64,000 nt of DNA, taken from assembly GCA_018907035.1 (NCBI GenBank), contig JACCIC010000385.1:1-64000 (forward strand), written 5' to 3'. The stretch is from Sycobia sp. Sy_11. Taxonomy: Eukaryota; Arthropoda; Insecta; Hymenoptera; Epichrysomallidae. The notes beneath the pieces were generated by a model. That model made no database searches and was not told where the DNA came from. It saw only the letters and a list, made by a program, of their open reading frames with translations. Shown in pieces: positions 42,519 to 53,039 of this stretch; positions within the stretch are counted from its first letter, which is position 1; the number at the start of each line of letters is the position of its first letter. A program made the position numbers and the translations under genes.

Positions 42519-43154
42519 CTAACTTCCACGCATCCTGGTCATCTGCGAAATCTTCAACGACAGGAGGCTTCTGTGATTCGTGATCATCTGAAAGTTATAG
42601 CCCTCCACGTACGGGCGAAATTTGTATACAGCCCATAACACAGAGAGGCACTCACGTTTGGTGACCAAATAGATATGTTCAGCCGCAGTCATCGTGCGGG
42701 TAGCGTAGAAAAACATGCGCTCTATGCCATCATTGTTTGCGTGAGCACGACGCCTAGTCCCAAGTGGCTGGCGTCCGTTTGTATGACGAACGTTTCCCCA
42801 AACGATGATCGAAAGAGGACTACTGTAGATGCGACTAGCTCCCGGATTTGCTCAAAGGCTTGCTGCTGCTCTTTTCCCCAATGATACTTGATGCTCCTCT
42901 TGGTTAATTTGGGGTATGCGGGTCCATTCGAACAGCCCCATACCTGGCACCGTAAAGGCAGAGAGGTGCCGTGATTCCTCCCGAAGGGGACCTGGTGGTA
43001 GGTGGTGCTGAGGTTGAGTGTGGAGATGTATCGCGCATTTCGCAATTTTCGTAAGATTACGTCCATGTACGGGAGCAGATACGCGCTGACCTTGGACACG
43101 GAGTTCAATTTGCGATAGTCCACTCAGAATCAGTAGCTCCCGTCGGTCTTGCAA
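42519..43154 (-). pseudogene. Gypsy 3 reverse transcriptase / RNase H, internally deleted
   Basis: The frame reads DYRKLNSVSKVSAYLLPYMD then ISTLNLSTTYHQVPF, where the motif A Asp is replaced by Asn (LNLSTTYHQ instead of LDL.). It then breaks near 42980 and jumps to KEQQQAFEQIRELVAS and IQTDASHLGLGVVL, the start of RNase H. The YxDD catalytic segment is deleted. RNase H resumes in another frame (42716-42519) with RECLSVLWAVYKFRPYVEG and ITNHRSLL. Function is lost. Confidence 0.82.
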
Positions 43155-45606
43155 ACTATTACGACGGGGCTAGCACATGCATCTACAGCTCTATCTTCTG
43201 AGAGACCGGATAATAACGCTGCTTTATCGGCTTAGCATCGCCGACATCGATCACGTCGTCGGTCAGATGCGTGCAGATCAGAGGCTGATCAGCCGGAGGT
43301 AGCATCCGATTGAGGAGTTCCTCGAGAGCTCGACGTTGACTATCGTCAATATCAGCAAAGCCGATAGACGCAAGCGAATACGCCGAAGTAACCGAGACGG
43401 TGCAAAGTTGTAGCGGAACGAAATCCGTAGCACTTCGATCGACATGATATTGTCGCGCGGGTGGATGACCGCATGGAAATCGCGGTAGAAGTCTGCACCG
43501 AGCAGACAGTCGTTTTCCAAGTCTGGAATTATGATGACGTCTAACTCCATTTCGACGTCTGCCATGGCAAACAGAAGGGCCACCTGGCCTATTATCGGCT
43601 TAATTTTTCCCGTAGCGAGTCGAGCGCCAGATCCGGGAAAGGGTCGACCTTGACCGAGCATGGATGCGAAAGTCGCCTATGCCCACTTGTACCCACCATC
43701 CTGAATACCGATCGGGATCGACATTAATGGTCAAGTCAGCGGAGTCACAGTCGTGATGCTCCTCCTTTATAACCAGGAGGGGGCAATCATCATTACCCTG
43801 TGTCCACGCAGCTGCGTGCTGACCTTCAGAGATATCACAGAACGTAGGGGCAAGTGGGATCTCAATTACTCGCTCCTTTTCGCGTTTCCCGAGCAGTCGG
43901 AACAACTGCGCAAGGTGTAGCCTGGCCAACTAAAACTCCAGCATAGGAATCGTGCATCAGGACCTGCCGTCCGACCTTTATTCCTGTCGCTGAAGGGCTT
44001 GCGTACGAGCTTTACTCTGAAAGGAGGCTTTTTCTTTGACTTAGGCGGGTTCGACGCTCTGTTCTTTCCTGTACCCAGCGAACTGGGGCGTAAGTCACGA
44101 TTGCTCCTCTTCGTCATAAGATCTGCGACACCTGGCGCCCCTAAATCAGGAGAGGGGGCTCTAAAGCCCGCCTCTTGCAAGATTTCTCGCACTAACGCTC
44201 TGAAATCTGACGGCTTCACGTCCATGGCCGCGATCTTTGGCTTCGGGCACGTCCGAGACGTGTCTGCCGCATGTAATGCCACTTCGGGCATTATGCAGTC
44301 CTCGGGTGAAGGAGGGCTTATAGTTGCGCTCCGTATCGAGGACACATATAATATATTATAAAACGCATAATCGGCCTCTTGAGCGAGCCCGATTAGCCGA
44401 TTTACGCTCGTAATCTTCTCCCGCGGAACAAAATTCTGTATCTCCGGAAGTAGATTACAGTATATGACAGTTAGCTGTTTGTCGTCCGACAATGACTCTT
44501 CGAACTGATTTAGGATCGTCAACAAACAGAACACGAAGTCACGTGTTGGCTCGCATTTGGCCTGCGTACGCCGCTGTGCTTTGCTAATCAGCTCAGCTTG
44601 GAAGCGTCGGTCGACGCCCTAGCAGCTTCGGGCCGCGTGGCAGAACTCTTGCGTTATATTAACGGCCGAGCTGATCACATCTCGATCCATGTGATGATCC
44701 CCCCTTCTAGGCCCTTAGGTACCGAGGGTGACAAAGAGCCAAGAGCGTAGGCTCGCCGGTCGACCTTGGAACTCTATTACTATTAGAGTGTTCGTCGCTT
44801 TCCAAGTATTGAAAATCGTATGTGTCTTGGAAAGTGACACGATCGCTTCGCGGTGTTTTATCTAGCTATTACTGAATGCTAGTCAACGTAGCATGCATTT
44901 CATGCATGCAAATCTTAACAGAACAGTACTGTTCTGTTGTCGCATGAAAGTTTCTAGCATATTCTTCAGGCTGTCTAATGCAGAATTAATTGTCCGATCA
45001 TCTCATGATAGCAGCCTGAGGCTCGGCTACTGCATCTGATGTATGAGATGCGATTTGCGCCTAATGTGCCATGTGGTTCGTGACACACAAGTCCGAAGAC
45101 GTAGCTACGGTCGTTATGGCAGCCTGAATCAGCAATTCGTTGGCTGTGCTACACGCGAGTGGTACATGCCTGTTGATTTCTGCTAAATTAAAATCGATCG
45201 GGTTTTGCATCTGCTCATCGGAGGTTGTTGTACAATATCTTTGGCTTATACTCGGATTAACTTCCCGAGCCTGCTGCGTGTCAGCTGATTTATCAGCTTA
45301 TTCGGTGTATACTGCTTCCATGCTATTTAGGAGATAGGTTTTTGTTGCGTCACGCATTGTCCAGGTTACAATTATTGTTTATAGATTGTTATCTCTACGC
45401 GCGTTTAATTTTATGACATCGCCTCCACTCTCGCATTCCATAAAGTCTCCCGGGCTATAGGTTCCTAACAGTCTACGGTATAGCCTGGCAGCCCTTTGAA
45501 ATAAGGAACCATTATTTTTTAATTCCAACTTCGTTGTTATGATGTCTGTCTCCTCCTCGCATAGGCTTTGGAGCCAATCATCAAAGTCGTGTGGAGGATT
45601 TGCCAT
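43155..45606 (-). pseudogene. gag: Gypsy 3 gag and protease remnants
   Basis: A short ATG frame at 45606-45379 (MANPPHDFDDWLQSLCEEE) fits a gag start. 45378-44535 is heavily broken. From 44534 a long frame reads a gag helical region (LNQFEESLSDDKQLTVIYCNLL, LIGLAQEADYA), a basic linker and a degenerate zinc knuckle (FLCW..WPGYTLRSCSDC, about 43950-43910). Around 43600-43450 a protease C-terminal segment is readable (IIIPDLENDCLLGADFYRDF). Frameshifts and stops are numerous. Confidence 0.65.
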
Positions 45607-47334
45607 CAGTTATATGTTTAATTGACGGGAAACGAAAGAAAGAAGAAAAAAAACAACATTTGTTCTTTATTTATAAATAAAAAGAAAGACGAGAAATTTG
45701 AAATTAATTAATTATAATTGTTAAATAAATTTTAAAATTAATTAGTAAACTAGATGCACGATAAATTTCTCGGTAATACTCCAGCAATTGGAAAAACAGC
45801 AAAAACACTAGAAATTAATTAAATAAACAGTTAACCACTTCAAAAAAAAATTTGAGAGAATTTATTAATTAGTTAATTAATTAATGGGTATTAAATTATT
45901 TAATGAATTAAATAATTCCCGTGACGAATCCGTTGAGCGATGGTCACTTGACGGTTGTTACGACGAGATAGAACACCCAACGAAAAATTTCGTATGTTTT
46001 GTCATGTTTTGTCAATTAAATTGTTATAGTATTTAAATTGATTATTATTGAATAAAATTTAATTAATTGTTATTTGACAAAATTTTAATAATTATTGACA
46101 TTTAATTAATTATTATTTAATTTAATAATTAATATGTTATTTAATTATCTCTCAATTGTTACCTTCAATTGCATCTGTTTCTAATAATTTATAAAATATA
46201 TAGATTTTACTTATTATTTTCATTATTAATTATTAAATTATTTAATATTCATTGTTTTCATTGAGCAAAAATAGAGAAGAAAAAATAATAATGAACAAAA
46301 CACATTTATTTGGCAAATGATGAAAGTCTCTAGTGTCAAGAGACAGTGGATAGTGAGAGCGACAGCGCAAAAATTATAGGTGACTAACGCAAAAAGATAT
46401 ATAAGAAAAAACAAATTTTATTCTCACCACAAAAGTAAAAAAATAGTTTATTTTTAGTCACTTTGTAATTTTGAAAGAATTTTATTTTTCAAAATTTCAA
46501 ACAAAAATTTTCAAAAATTTTCACTTTCGAATTTTCGATTTTCCAAAAAAAAAATTCCACACAAATAAAAATTATTTTGAAAATATAACAAAATTTTAAT
46601 TTTTGTATTTTTTCGAAAAATACCAAACTACAAACATATACAAAAATACAAAAACGAAAACCAAAAAGTGAAAACGCATAAAGGAAAAAAAATTTGATCT
46701 TATTATTTTCTAGGAAAAAAAAGCTTGCGTCAGTCGTGAGTAAACCCGTGACACAGACGTGACTATGTATAGCAAATGAAAAATTTTACGTCAGTCGTGA
46801 GTACACCCGTTACACAGTCGTGAGTATGTATAGCGTAGAGTCGCGGTGGTCTGTGTATGTGTATATACACAGTTCGCCGACTTCACAATTTTTATTTTTG
46901 TCCTGTCGCGAATATATAGTTTGACTTGTCGTGTAAGACTTTCTATGTGTAAGATTTATTTTATTTATATAAAATAAAATATTATCATTATTCACATTTA
47001 TTATAATAAATCATCATACACATATATCTTTGGTGATAAGATATACATTACCGATTCCTATGTATATTCATAAATTCGTATAAGCATACATTTATGATTA
47101 CGTAGTGTAAAACAAGATTATCAAAATATTCCACAATTTGTATTTTTCAATGTAGCTATAATCTTAGAGTATATCCTAAATGTAATTTTTAGCTATACGC
47201 ATAACTTGCGAATTTCGCGGAAGCACTAGCTATTTAAAAAAATTGATATATAATACATTATATGTATATCTATTTTTTTATAAACTTTATATACTATAAT
47301 AGTTTGTGCGATCCCGAGATCGCGTTGGGCGCGA
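45607..47334. other. AT-rich noncoding DNA with a tandem duplication at 46729-46835
   Basis: Mostly TTAATTAATT-type low complexity. At 46729-46775 and 46789-46835 two near-identical 47-bp units (CGTCAGTCGTGAGTA..., ending TATGTATAGC) are separated by 13 bp. If the block at 47335-48148 is the LTR of gypsy 3, this would be its leader. No coding frame is credible. Confidence 0.5.
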
Positions 47335-48148
47335 TGTAACGGTGCGCGTGTCCGCCACGAACACGAAGACGGCGGACACGGCTGTTGCAGAAGATGTGCC
47401 CGGTAGGGCTTAGCCCCGAATCGATTCAGCGAGGGAGAGGGGCGGTCCGCGAAAGCTGAAACGTCGCATGCAAGGGGACCAGTCCGGTCAAGGAGAAGAA
47501 TGAAAAGAGAAAGGAGTAAAATCAAAATAGCTCTTTAATGTCGAGAGTCGTTGAACGCTGACCGATCCGCGGAGTCGCAAGGAGCGGTGCGCAGGTCGAG
47601 GGCCGTCGATGCGACATAGAGAGAGAGAATTAGAATTAGATTTGTATTTATTAGAGAGAGACAGAGAGAGAGAATAGCGGGCTGACACTTACAATCGTGG
47701 CGCCGAAGTCGTCGTTGTCGTCCACTGGTGACAGCAGGAGGCGGCGGCAAGCCCTGGACGTACAGAAGCACACTCTCGGCAGACGTGGGAGGTGGTGTTC
47801 CCGCTCATCGGTAGCCCCGGGATGGGGCGGTCACTCCGCATAGGCAGAGGCAGGCTCGTTAGCTCGAGCGCTGCAACTACTTTCGCGGGACAAACTTCGC
47901 GAACCTCAGACTGGAGGGCGGCAAAGAGCGCGAACAGCACAAAAGATAGTCAGGAAAAGAATCTCACGAATCAAGGCGACAGCGGAACTCGAGGAATGTC
48001 GTCTCTCGTTCAAAAATTTACTTGTGCGTAGCACGGCGGTCATCCCTCTACTCACGAGCTCGCGCGCGATGATCTCTCCTCACTCCCCGCTCTCTCGCTC
48101 TTTCTCAATTAGCTCCTCGTCAGTGTATCGGTGCCTCGCCCTGTAACA
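47335..48148 (-). repeat. LTR-like block, minus orientation
   Basis: On the minus strand it begins TGTTACAGGGCGAGGCACC and ends CCGTTACA. It is followed by TCGCGCCCAACGCG, similar to the PBS position of gypsy 1. It is GC-rich against the AT-rich surroundings and has CT-rich tracts and AATAAA/ATTAAA signals inside. No second copy is in the window, so assignment to gypsy 3 is tentative. Confidence 0.5.
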
Positions 48149-48216
48149 AAACTACATGCTAAATATTTACATGTGAACTACAGAGAATATATAAACATAT
48201 TTACAAAAGCTACGAT

Positions 48217-48278
48217 GGGACAGAGAGCTTAGGGACTTGGGATAGCAAGCGTAAGCGGCGCTTGCGATCCCCGTCACA
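48217..48278 (-). repeat. 62-bp inverted repeat, copy 2
   Basis: The reverse complement of 41482-41543 with four mismatches, same internal hairpin. It lies 68 bp outside the LTR-like block. Confidence 0.85.
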
Positions 48279-49144
48279 GTATGTAATTCTTTCGGATTCT
48301 GGATAATTATAATAATAATATCATGATGATTAGTATAATAAATTACTACAATTACAATTATATAAATAATAATCAATCATATTTTTCTCTTGGCTCAATG
48401 TTTAATTATTATAATAAGAACAATGTTAAATAATTAATTGTGATTAACATTATTATGAACATTTTGAAATAATATTAAATAGTTAATATTGAATTACGTC
48501 TGTTTCTCAATAATATTTAGTTATAATAAAAAAGTAATGATAATTTTTATAACAGATTAGAATGATAATAATCATTATTTAAAAATATTTAATTATATAC
48601 TTTTGTCCTTGGTTATGCTCGCATATACTTATTGATATATATATATAATTATAATCATATTTATTTATACGCATGCTTTTATATGCGTGCCACATATTAA
48701 ATAATATAAAAGTATCACAAACGAGAGTTTTATGTCATTTAATTAGCATAGGGCACTCGAAATACAGAGACTATTGCCTTCCGAGTTCGTTGGCGTGGGG
48801 AGCGCGGGAAATCTTTACCATGCTGGCTGTCTCGCGGCTGCGAGTCTCTCTCGCGATGCCCGCGAGCCCACCTCTGCTGTCCCCTGGTTTTAAACTTTAA
48901 TTATTTGCAATTCAATTTTTGCGTGTATTAGGCTGTATAGGCAATACAGCCTGATCGTCGCAATTTAAATAAAGTAAATATTTTTTTAATATATGAGAAA
49001 TGAGGATTTAAACAAAATATAGAGTTCAATTGTAGTACATTAACTTATTAGGCCGTCATTTTCGTAATCTTCAACGATATACACTATATATTATATTACA
49101 AGAAATACTAATTATATTCACATACTTTCCGATCATTTTTATTG

Positions 49145-49203
<59 letters not shown>

Positions 49204-49668
49204 GTAATATATTTGTATTATACGAAACGAAATGGAAGTGAATGTTCAACGCAAACAATCTGCCGTTGAAGATTTAGAAATCCTGATCGGAATATTAATT
49301 ACGGTTATTATTAGGACTTAATCTTAATAAATAAAGATTGTTTAACTGGTTAATAAGTCAGTTACATTTACTGTCTCAAGCGAAGCCGAAACAATTGCTA
49401 AACTCGGAACCATGGTTGGTGTACTCTTCAGCACTAAAAATCTTAATTTTAAAAATTACTTACACAACTAAAACATACTTTAAATTTACTTTATATAAAA
49501 GTATAAAATAAGGCAAGTATTGTGTATTAGATATTCAAATCATTTAAAAGTATTTATAATGTATCAAATATTTTTTTGCTCTTCAAATATACCTTTCAAT
49601 TCACATATAACTTTTTAAAATAATTTAATTGTACTTTATATGGGGTTTGGTTTAGTTTAGTTTAGTTT
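48279..49668. other. AT-rich noncoding DNA with a GC island, a hairpin and (AT)n
   Basis: A GC-richer patch at 48770-48890 contains CTCGCGG and CGCGAG repeats. A perfect 9-bp hairpin (AGGCTGTAT/ATACAGCCT, 5-base loop) is at 48930-48952. (AT)n occupies 49147-49202. A diffuse repeat at 49014-49083 is matched in inverted orientation at 60224-60290. No coding sequence. Confidence 0.6.
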
Positions 49669-49710
49669 AGTCCCTGATGAGGAGCCGTAGCGAGCTCGAA
49701 ATGTTGGACT
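49669..49710 (+). ncRNA. Hammerhead-ribozyme-like motif, type I, minimal stem III (Penelope-like element type)
   Basis: In order: AGTCC (stem I), CTGATGA (core), GGAGC-CGTAGCGA-GCTC (stem II, 4 bp plus one unpaired G), GAAA (core), TGTT (two-pair minimal stem III with U17 at the cleavage position), GGACT (stem I partner, perfect 5 bp). All conserved core positions fit the hammerhead consensus. A stem III of one or two pairs, which acts as a dimer, is the form reported for Penelope-like retroelements. A TTTAG repeat directly precedes it. No Penelope reverse transcriptase or GIY-YIG domain is readable nearby, so it would be a terminal-repeat remnant. Stem II has one extra G, so activity is uncertain. 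Confidence 0.6.
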
Positions 49711-50223
49711 GGATCTTCAATTAAGTAAGAGTGTTGGGGACAGTCAGACTGCACTTTACTAACAATAATTTTTTCAGCTAATATTTTATATTCAGATTAG
49801 TCTACGGGGGTAACTGTAAATAAAGACAGTCTGACTGTCATGATAATTTTGAATTTAATTTTTATTTTTATTATTTTTGAGTATTGATGTATCAATGTTA
49901 ATGTAGATATGTATTGATATTGTTACGTATTGTTTTCGATTGATTTGATTGGACTGTAAGACCAATGAAAAAATATTTATTAATTTACCTAACTATTTAT
50001 TTTAAACAGCCGATTCTTTCAAAGTTACAAAATAATCGTTCATTTTAAATGTGTATGTTTTTGTTTCATATAAACAGAATTTAAATGAACATTTGTTATA
50101 CTAAAATAAACACACTTTTCGAAATTGACAGTTTTAACTGGCAATAAAATTTCTTTCACGTCGCTGCCAGTATAAGCTGTTCATCTTTTATTGCAGCCTG
50201 CTACCAGCCTACCTGCTACCAGC
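49711..50223. other. Noncoding flank with an inverted repeat
   Basis: GACAGTCAGACTG at 49739-49751 is mirrored by GACAGTCTGACTGTC at 49825-49839, which is itself a 7-bp-arm palindrome. The remainder is AT-rich. This may be part of the same Penelope-like remnant as the hammerhead motif. Confidence 0.4.
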
Positions 50224-50466
50224 CTACGCCACCCTCGATTGCACGAGCTCGGAAAGCAACATCTGAAAAATCGCACGAGATGGTGAGTACCTCGCTTTAG
50301 CCACCTGAGGCCCTCGTTTTTTGTCAACAATTTTTACTGCAGTATCGTCCATAAGCGTCGGCAATCTCCCGTTATTATCTCTGATGGCGAGTATAGGAAA
50401 ATGAATTTCAGCATTGCCATATCTACTTATGGGCAACTTACTGGAGGCCTTTCGGAACAGACCCAT
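50224..50466 (-). CDS. Unrecognised 80-residue frame with coding-like composition
   Basis: Opens at ATG 50466 and ends at 50224. The composition is balanced and protein-like (EIHFPILAIRDNNGRLP, VKIVDKKRGPQVAKARY), unlike the low-complexity frames around it. I do not recognise it. It could be a fragment of a retroelement or the remains of an exon. It sits between the hammerhead region and gypsy 4, and nothing in the neighbourhood suggests a role. Confidence 0.25.
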   Translation of the reverse strand: MGLFRKASSKLPISRYGNAEIHFPILAIRDNNGRLPTLMDDTAVKIVDKKRGPQVAKARYSPSRAIFQMLLSELVQSRVA

Positions 50467-50584
50467 ATGCTCTATACATCTCTATCGTGCTAGTTCCCGC
50501 GATGAAGCGTAACACTATAGAGCTATATAGAGCATATATAGCAAATATATATATACTCCTGAAAGGTAGGTAAGTAGGTAGGTA

Positions 50585-50609
50585 CAGAGAGAGAGAGAGA
50601 GAGAGAGAG
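50585..50609 (+). repeat. (GA)n microsatellite
   Basis: Pure GA tract of about 25 bp just outside gypsy 4. Confidence 0.9.
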
Positions 50610-50710
50610 GTGTAAATGAGTGGAGGTTGAGAGTGCAAGTGAGAGAAAGAGACAGAACGGCAGTGCAAAGGAATACAAGCACCGATCAAGTACGTCATTT
50701 CCGTTACACT

Positions 50711-51045
50711 TGTAGGATTTGTGCAGGGGTTTGCACTGCACGACCGCCTACGCGTCGGTCGTAAACGGGATGGCAGAAATAATACACTAGTAGTAATTAA
50801 CAATAACGTTTATTATACGACAAGATATAACAATACTAAAAGTGATAGTGAGTAGATGGGTACTCAGCTCTACCGATGTCCAGAATAGGAATGGCGCAGC
50901 GTGCGGCCGCTGCCCACGCCGTGCCGGTCGTGGCCCCCTCCATCTAGTCGGAGGCGCCCGTTGCTCGCTATACTACATACATGGTTACGCGCTAGAGAGC
51001 ATGCGCATTGTCGTTGTGGATTTGTGCTGGTGCACAATCCCCACA
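50711..51045 (-). repeat. 3' LTR of gypsy 4
   Basis: In the minus sense it starts TGTGGGGATTG and ends CCTACA. Relative to the 5' LTR it has a GC-rich insertion around 50900-50930 and other indels. Confidence 0.9.
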
Positions 51046-51307
51046 CTACTCCCCCCTAATTTTGCGACTTTGCTATCGGTAAAGTCGTATAATTATCCCC
51101 CTGTTTTTTTAGGTTAGGATGTGAGGATATATACATAACTATTTTATTTCTGTACATTTACATGCTACTTCTTATACTATGTCTATTACATAATGTCTTA
51201 TCTTAGTAACCGCGCTGTACACTTATAGTCTGGTCGGTTGGGTGAATAATAACCTGCTCGCGTCGCAGTTGATGCGCCAGGTGGCTAGGGATCGTAATCC
51301 GGCACCG

Positions 51308-53039
51308 TTATAAACGCATGTGGAACCGAGGATTGTGTCTAGCCATGTTCTGCAGGAACCTTTCGTTGAGGGCCCTGGTTTTCCGCTTGCCTAACTCATT
51401 ATTCACTCTGATCAACCTTACGCCCCTGCTACTCAGGTTCATTAGTAGTTCGCTCGCGCCGGAGTAATAATCGAAGCTAGCGGTGTGCAGGTAGGTGCAC
51501 TGGTCGAGGTGGAAATTCGCCGGCGGTGCTATCCCGTTCATCAGGATTTCTTCGAGCGCTGTCGCGTTACTCGTGATCTCGAGAATGGAGTCCTCGGCGT
51601 ACGGATTGTTGCATATGCGGAATGATCGCAGCGTCCGCGATTCCTTGACCGTGGGGCACCTGTACCCGTTGCCCGTTGGCACTTCTTGTTTCTCCGAATA
51701 CGCAAAGCTAAAAGCCTGAAGCACATTCTCGCCGGAGAAAACGGCTGCGAATACTTCGTTGATGTGCATATCCTTATCTAGGTACGCGCAATTGTCAAAG
51801 TTCAACTTTGCAAGTTGCTTGTTGTTTTTTAGAAAATCTACGATGGGTTTCACATACACTTTGGTGCAGTTAACCATTTCAAGGTTAGGTTCGAGAAGTT
51901 CGCGTTAGTGAGGCTAACTGCTTGGTAGCGCACATTATTAATAACTACGAGGTGATCCGCGTTCTCTGCGTGGAAGATGCCGTCGAAGGTGTCGCGGACT
52001 GGTCCTTAAGCCAGGCTCTTCGCCTGAGAGGAGTCTGCGATCAGCCTGACGACCTCCACCGTTATTGCAGTGTGGTGGTATCTATTTTCTCGAGAGTCGG
52101 CTTTTTAGCGTTGAACCGCCTAGCTTGTGCGCGTAGCACGCGTTCCACGATGTTTGCGTTGACCGCTGATGGCCCGCTGTATCGATAGTTCGCTGCGTCG
52201 AAGTGTATGCGTAACCCGTTGAAATTTTCGGAGTAATTCAGGGCACTATACAAGTTCATGAACTCGCTGGACGAGAGCGGCTCCGTGATGCACTCTAACA
52301 CCTCTGTGCAGCCCAACAATTTCTGCACAAGCATAGGCAGTGGTGGTGCTCGCGGGAGGTGCGCTCTTTTCGCTGTCTCCGCTGAAAACATCGCGGGTTT
52401 AATCCTCACTGCACTAGGGGTGCCGCGTGGGTAGTGCCATTTAAGGCTGCTAAGGCAGGACCTGGCTTGCAAGCGGCACGACGTCTCCAGGTTCTTCGTG
52501 CTGAGCGTGGCCGTGGTCGTGTGCCCGTTCGTGAACGCCTTCTCTACTACCACATCGCCGAACCCCTCGTTTTTGAGGTAATTTGCGATCTTCGTTTTGG
52601 TCGCAGGTGCGCGAATGTACAAAAACAGGCGCAGTACCGGCTGGCCGTTGATCACTAACCGCGGATGAACGTAGTCGCGGTCGAAACTTTCCTTGGATAC
52701 AGTCCTAAGCATGCCTTTACGTATATGACGTGCTTCGTCCTCGTATTTAGCGGTGAATTCGCCCCTATATTTCTCTAGTTCCAGCACGGCTAGCTCGAAG
52801 CTAAGCCGAAACTGGCCTCGCGGTAGGCTGTCAGTGAGCCTTTGCGCTTCACCCAACTGGCTAATAACTTGCCCGAGCGGCAGACTGTCCGGCTTCTTCA
52901 CCTGCAAAACGAATGTGTTTAACCTGGTTAGTTGCGTGGGAGTTTTGCCGCGAGCTCGCCGAGTTGGACGGTGCGCCTGAGTCATTGTGAGTGTTTTTAC
53001 GGAGAATGTTCGGTCTGTGCTTAATACGTCGGTTACCAT
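51308..53039 (-). pseudogene. Gypsy 4 accessory protein in env position, leucine-rich-repeat-like C terminus
   Basis: ATG at 53039, starting inside the pol tail in another frame. The frame runs 325 codons to 52062 with a basic N terminus, helical middle (RLSFELAVLELEKYRGEF) and a VINGQPVLRLFLYIRAP segment. A frameshift near 52070 and one stop near 52009 lead into the frame ending at 51308. That frame has LTNANFSNLTLKMVNC, KQLAKLNFDNCAYL and RSFRICNNPYAEDSILEI at intervals of roughly 25-30 residues, the spacing of leucine-rich repeats. Total about 575 codons. There is no signal peptide or transmembrane helix, so it is not a classical envelope. I cannot assign a function. Only two lesions in this length suggests it was under selection until recently. 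Confidence 0.6.

Noticed and set aside
41482..48278. Paired LTRs of gypsy 3
   Set aside because: The two 62-bp repeats are inverted, not direct, and similarity stops after 62 bp.
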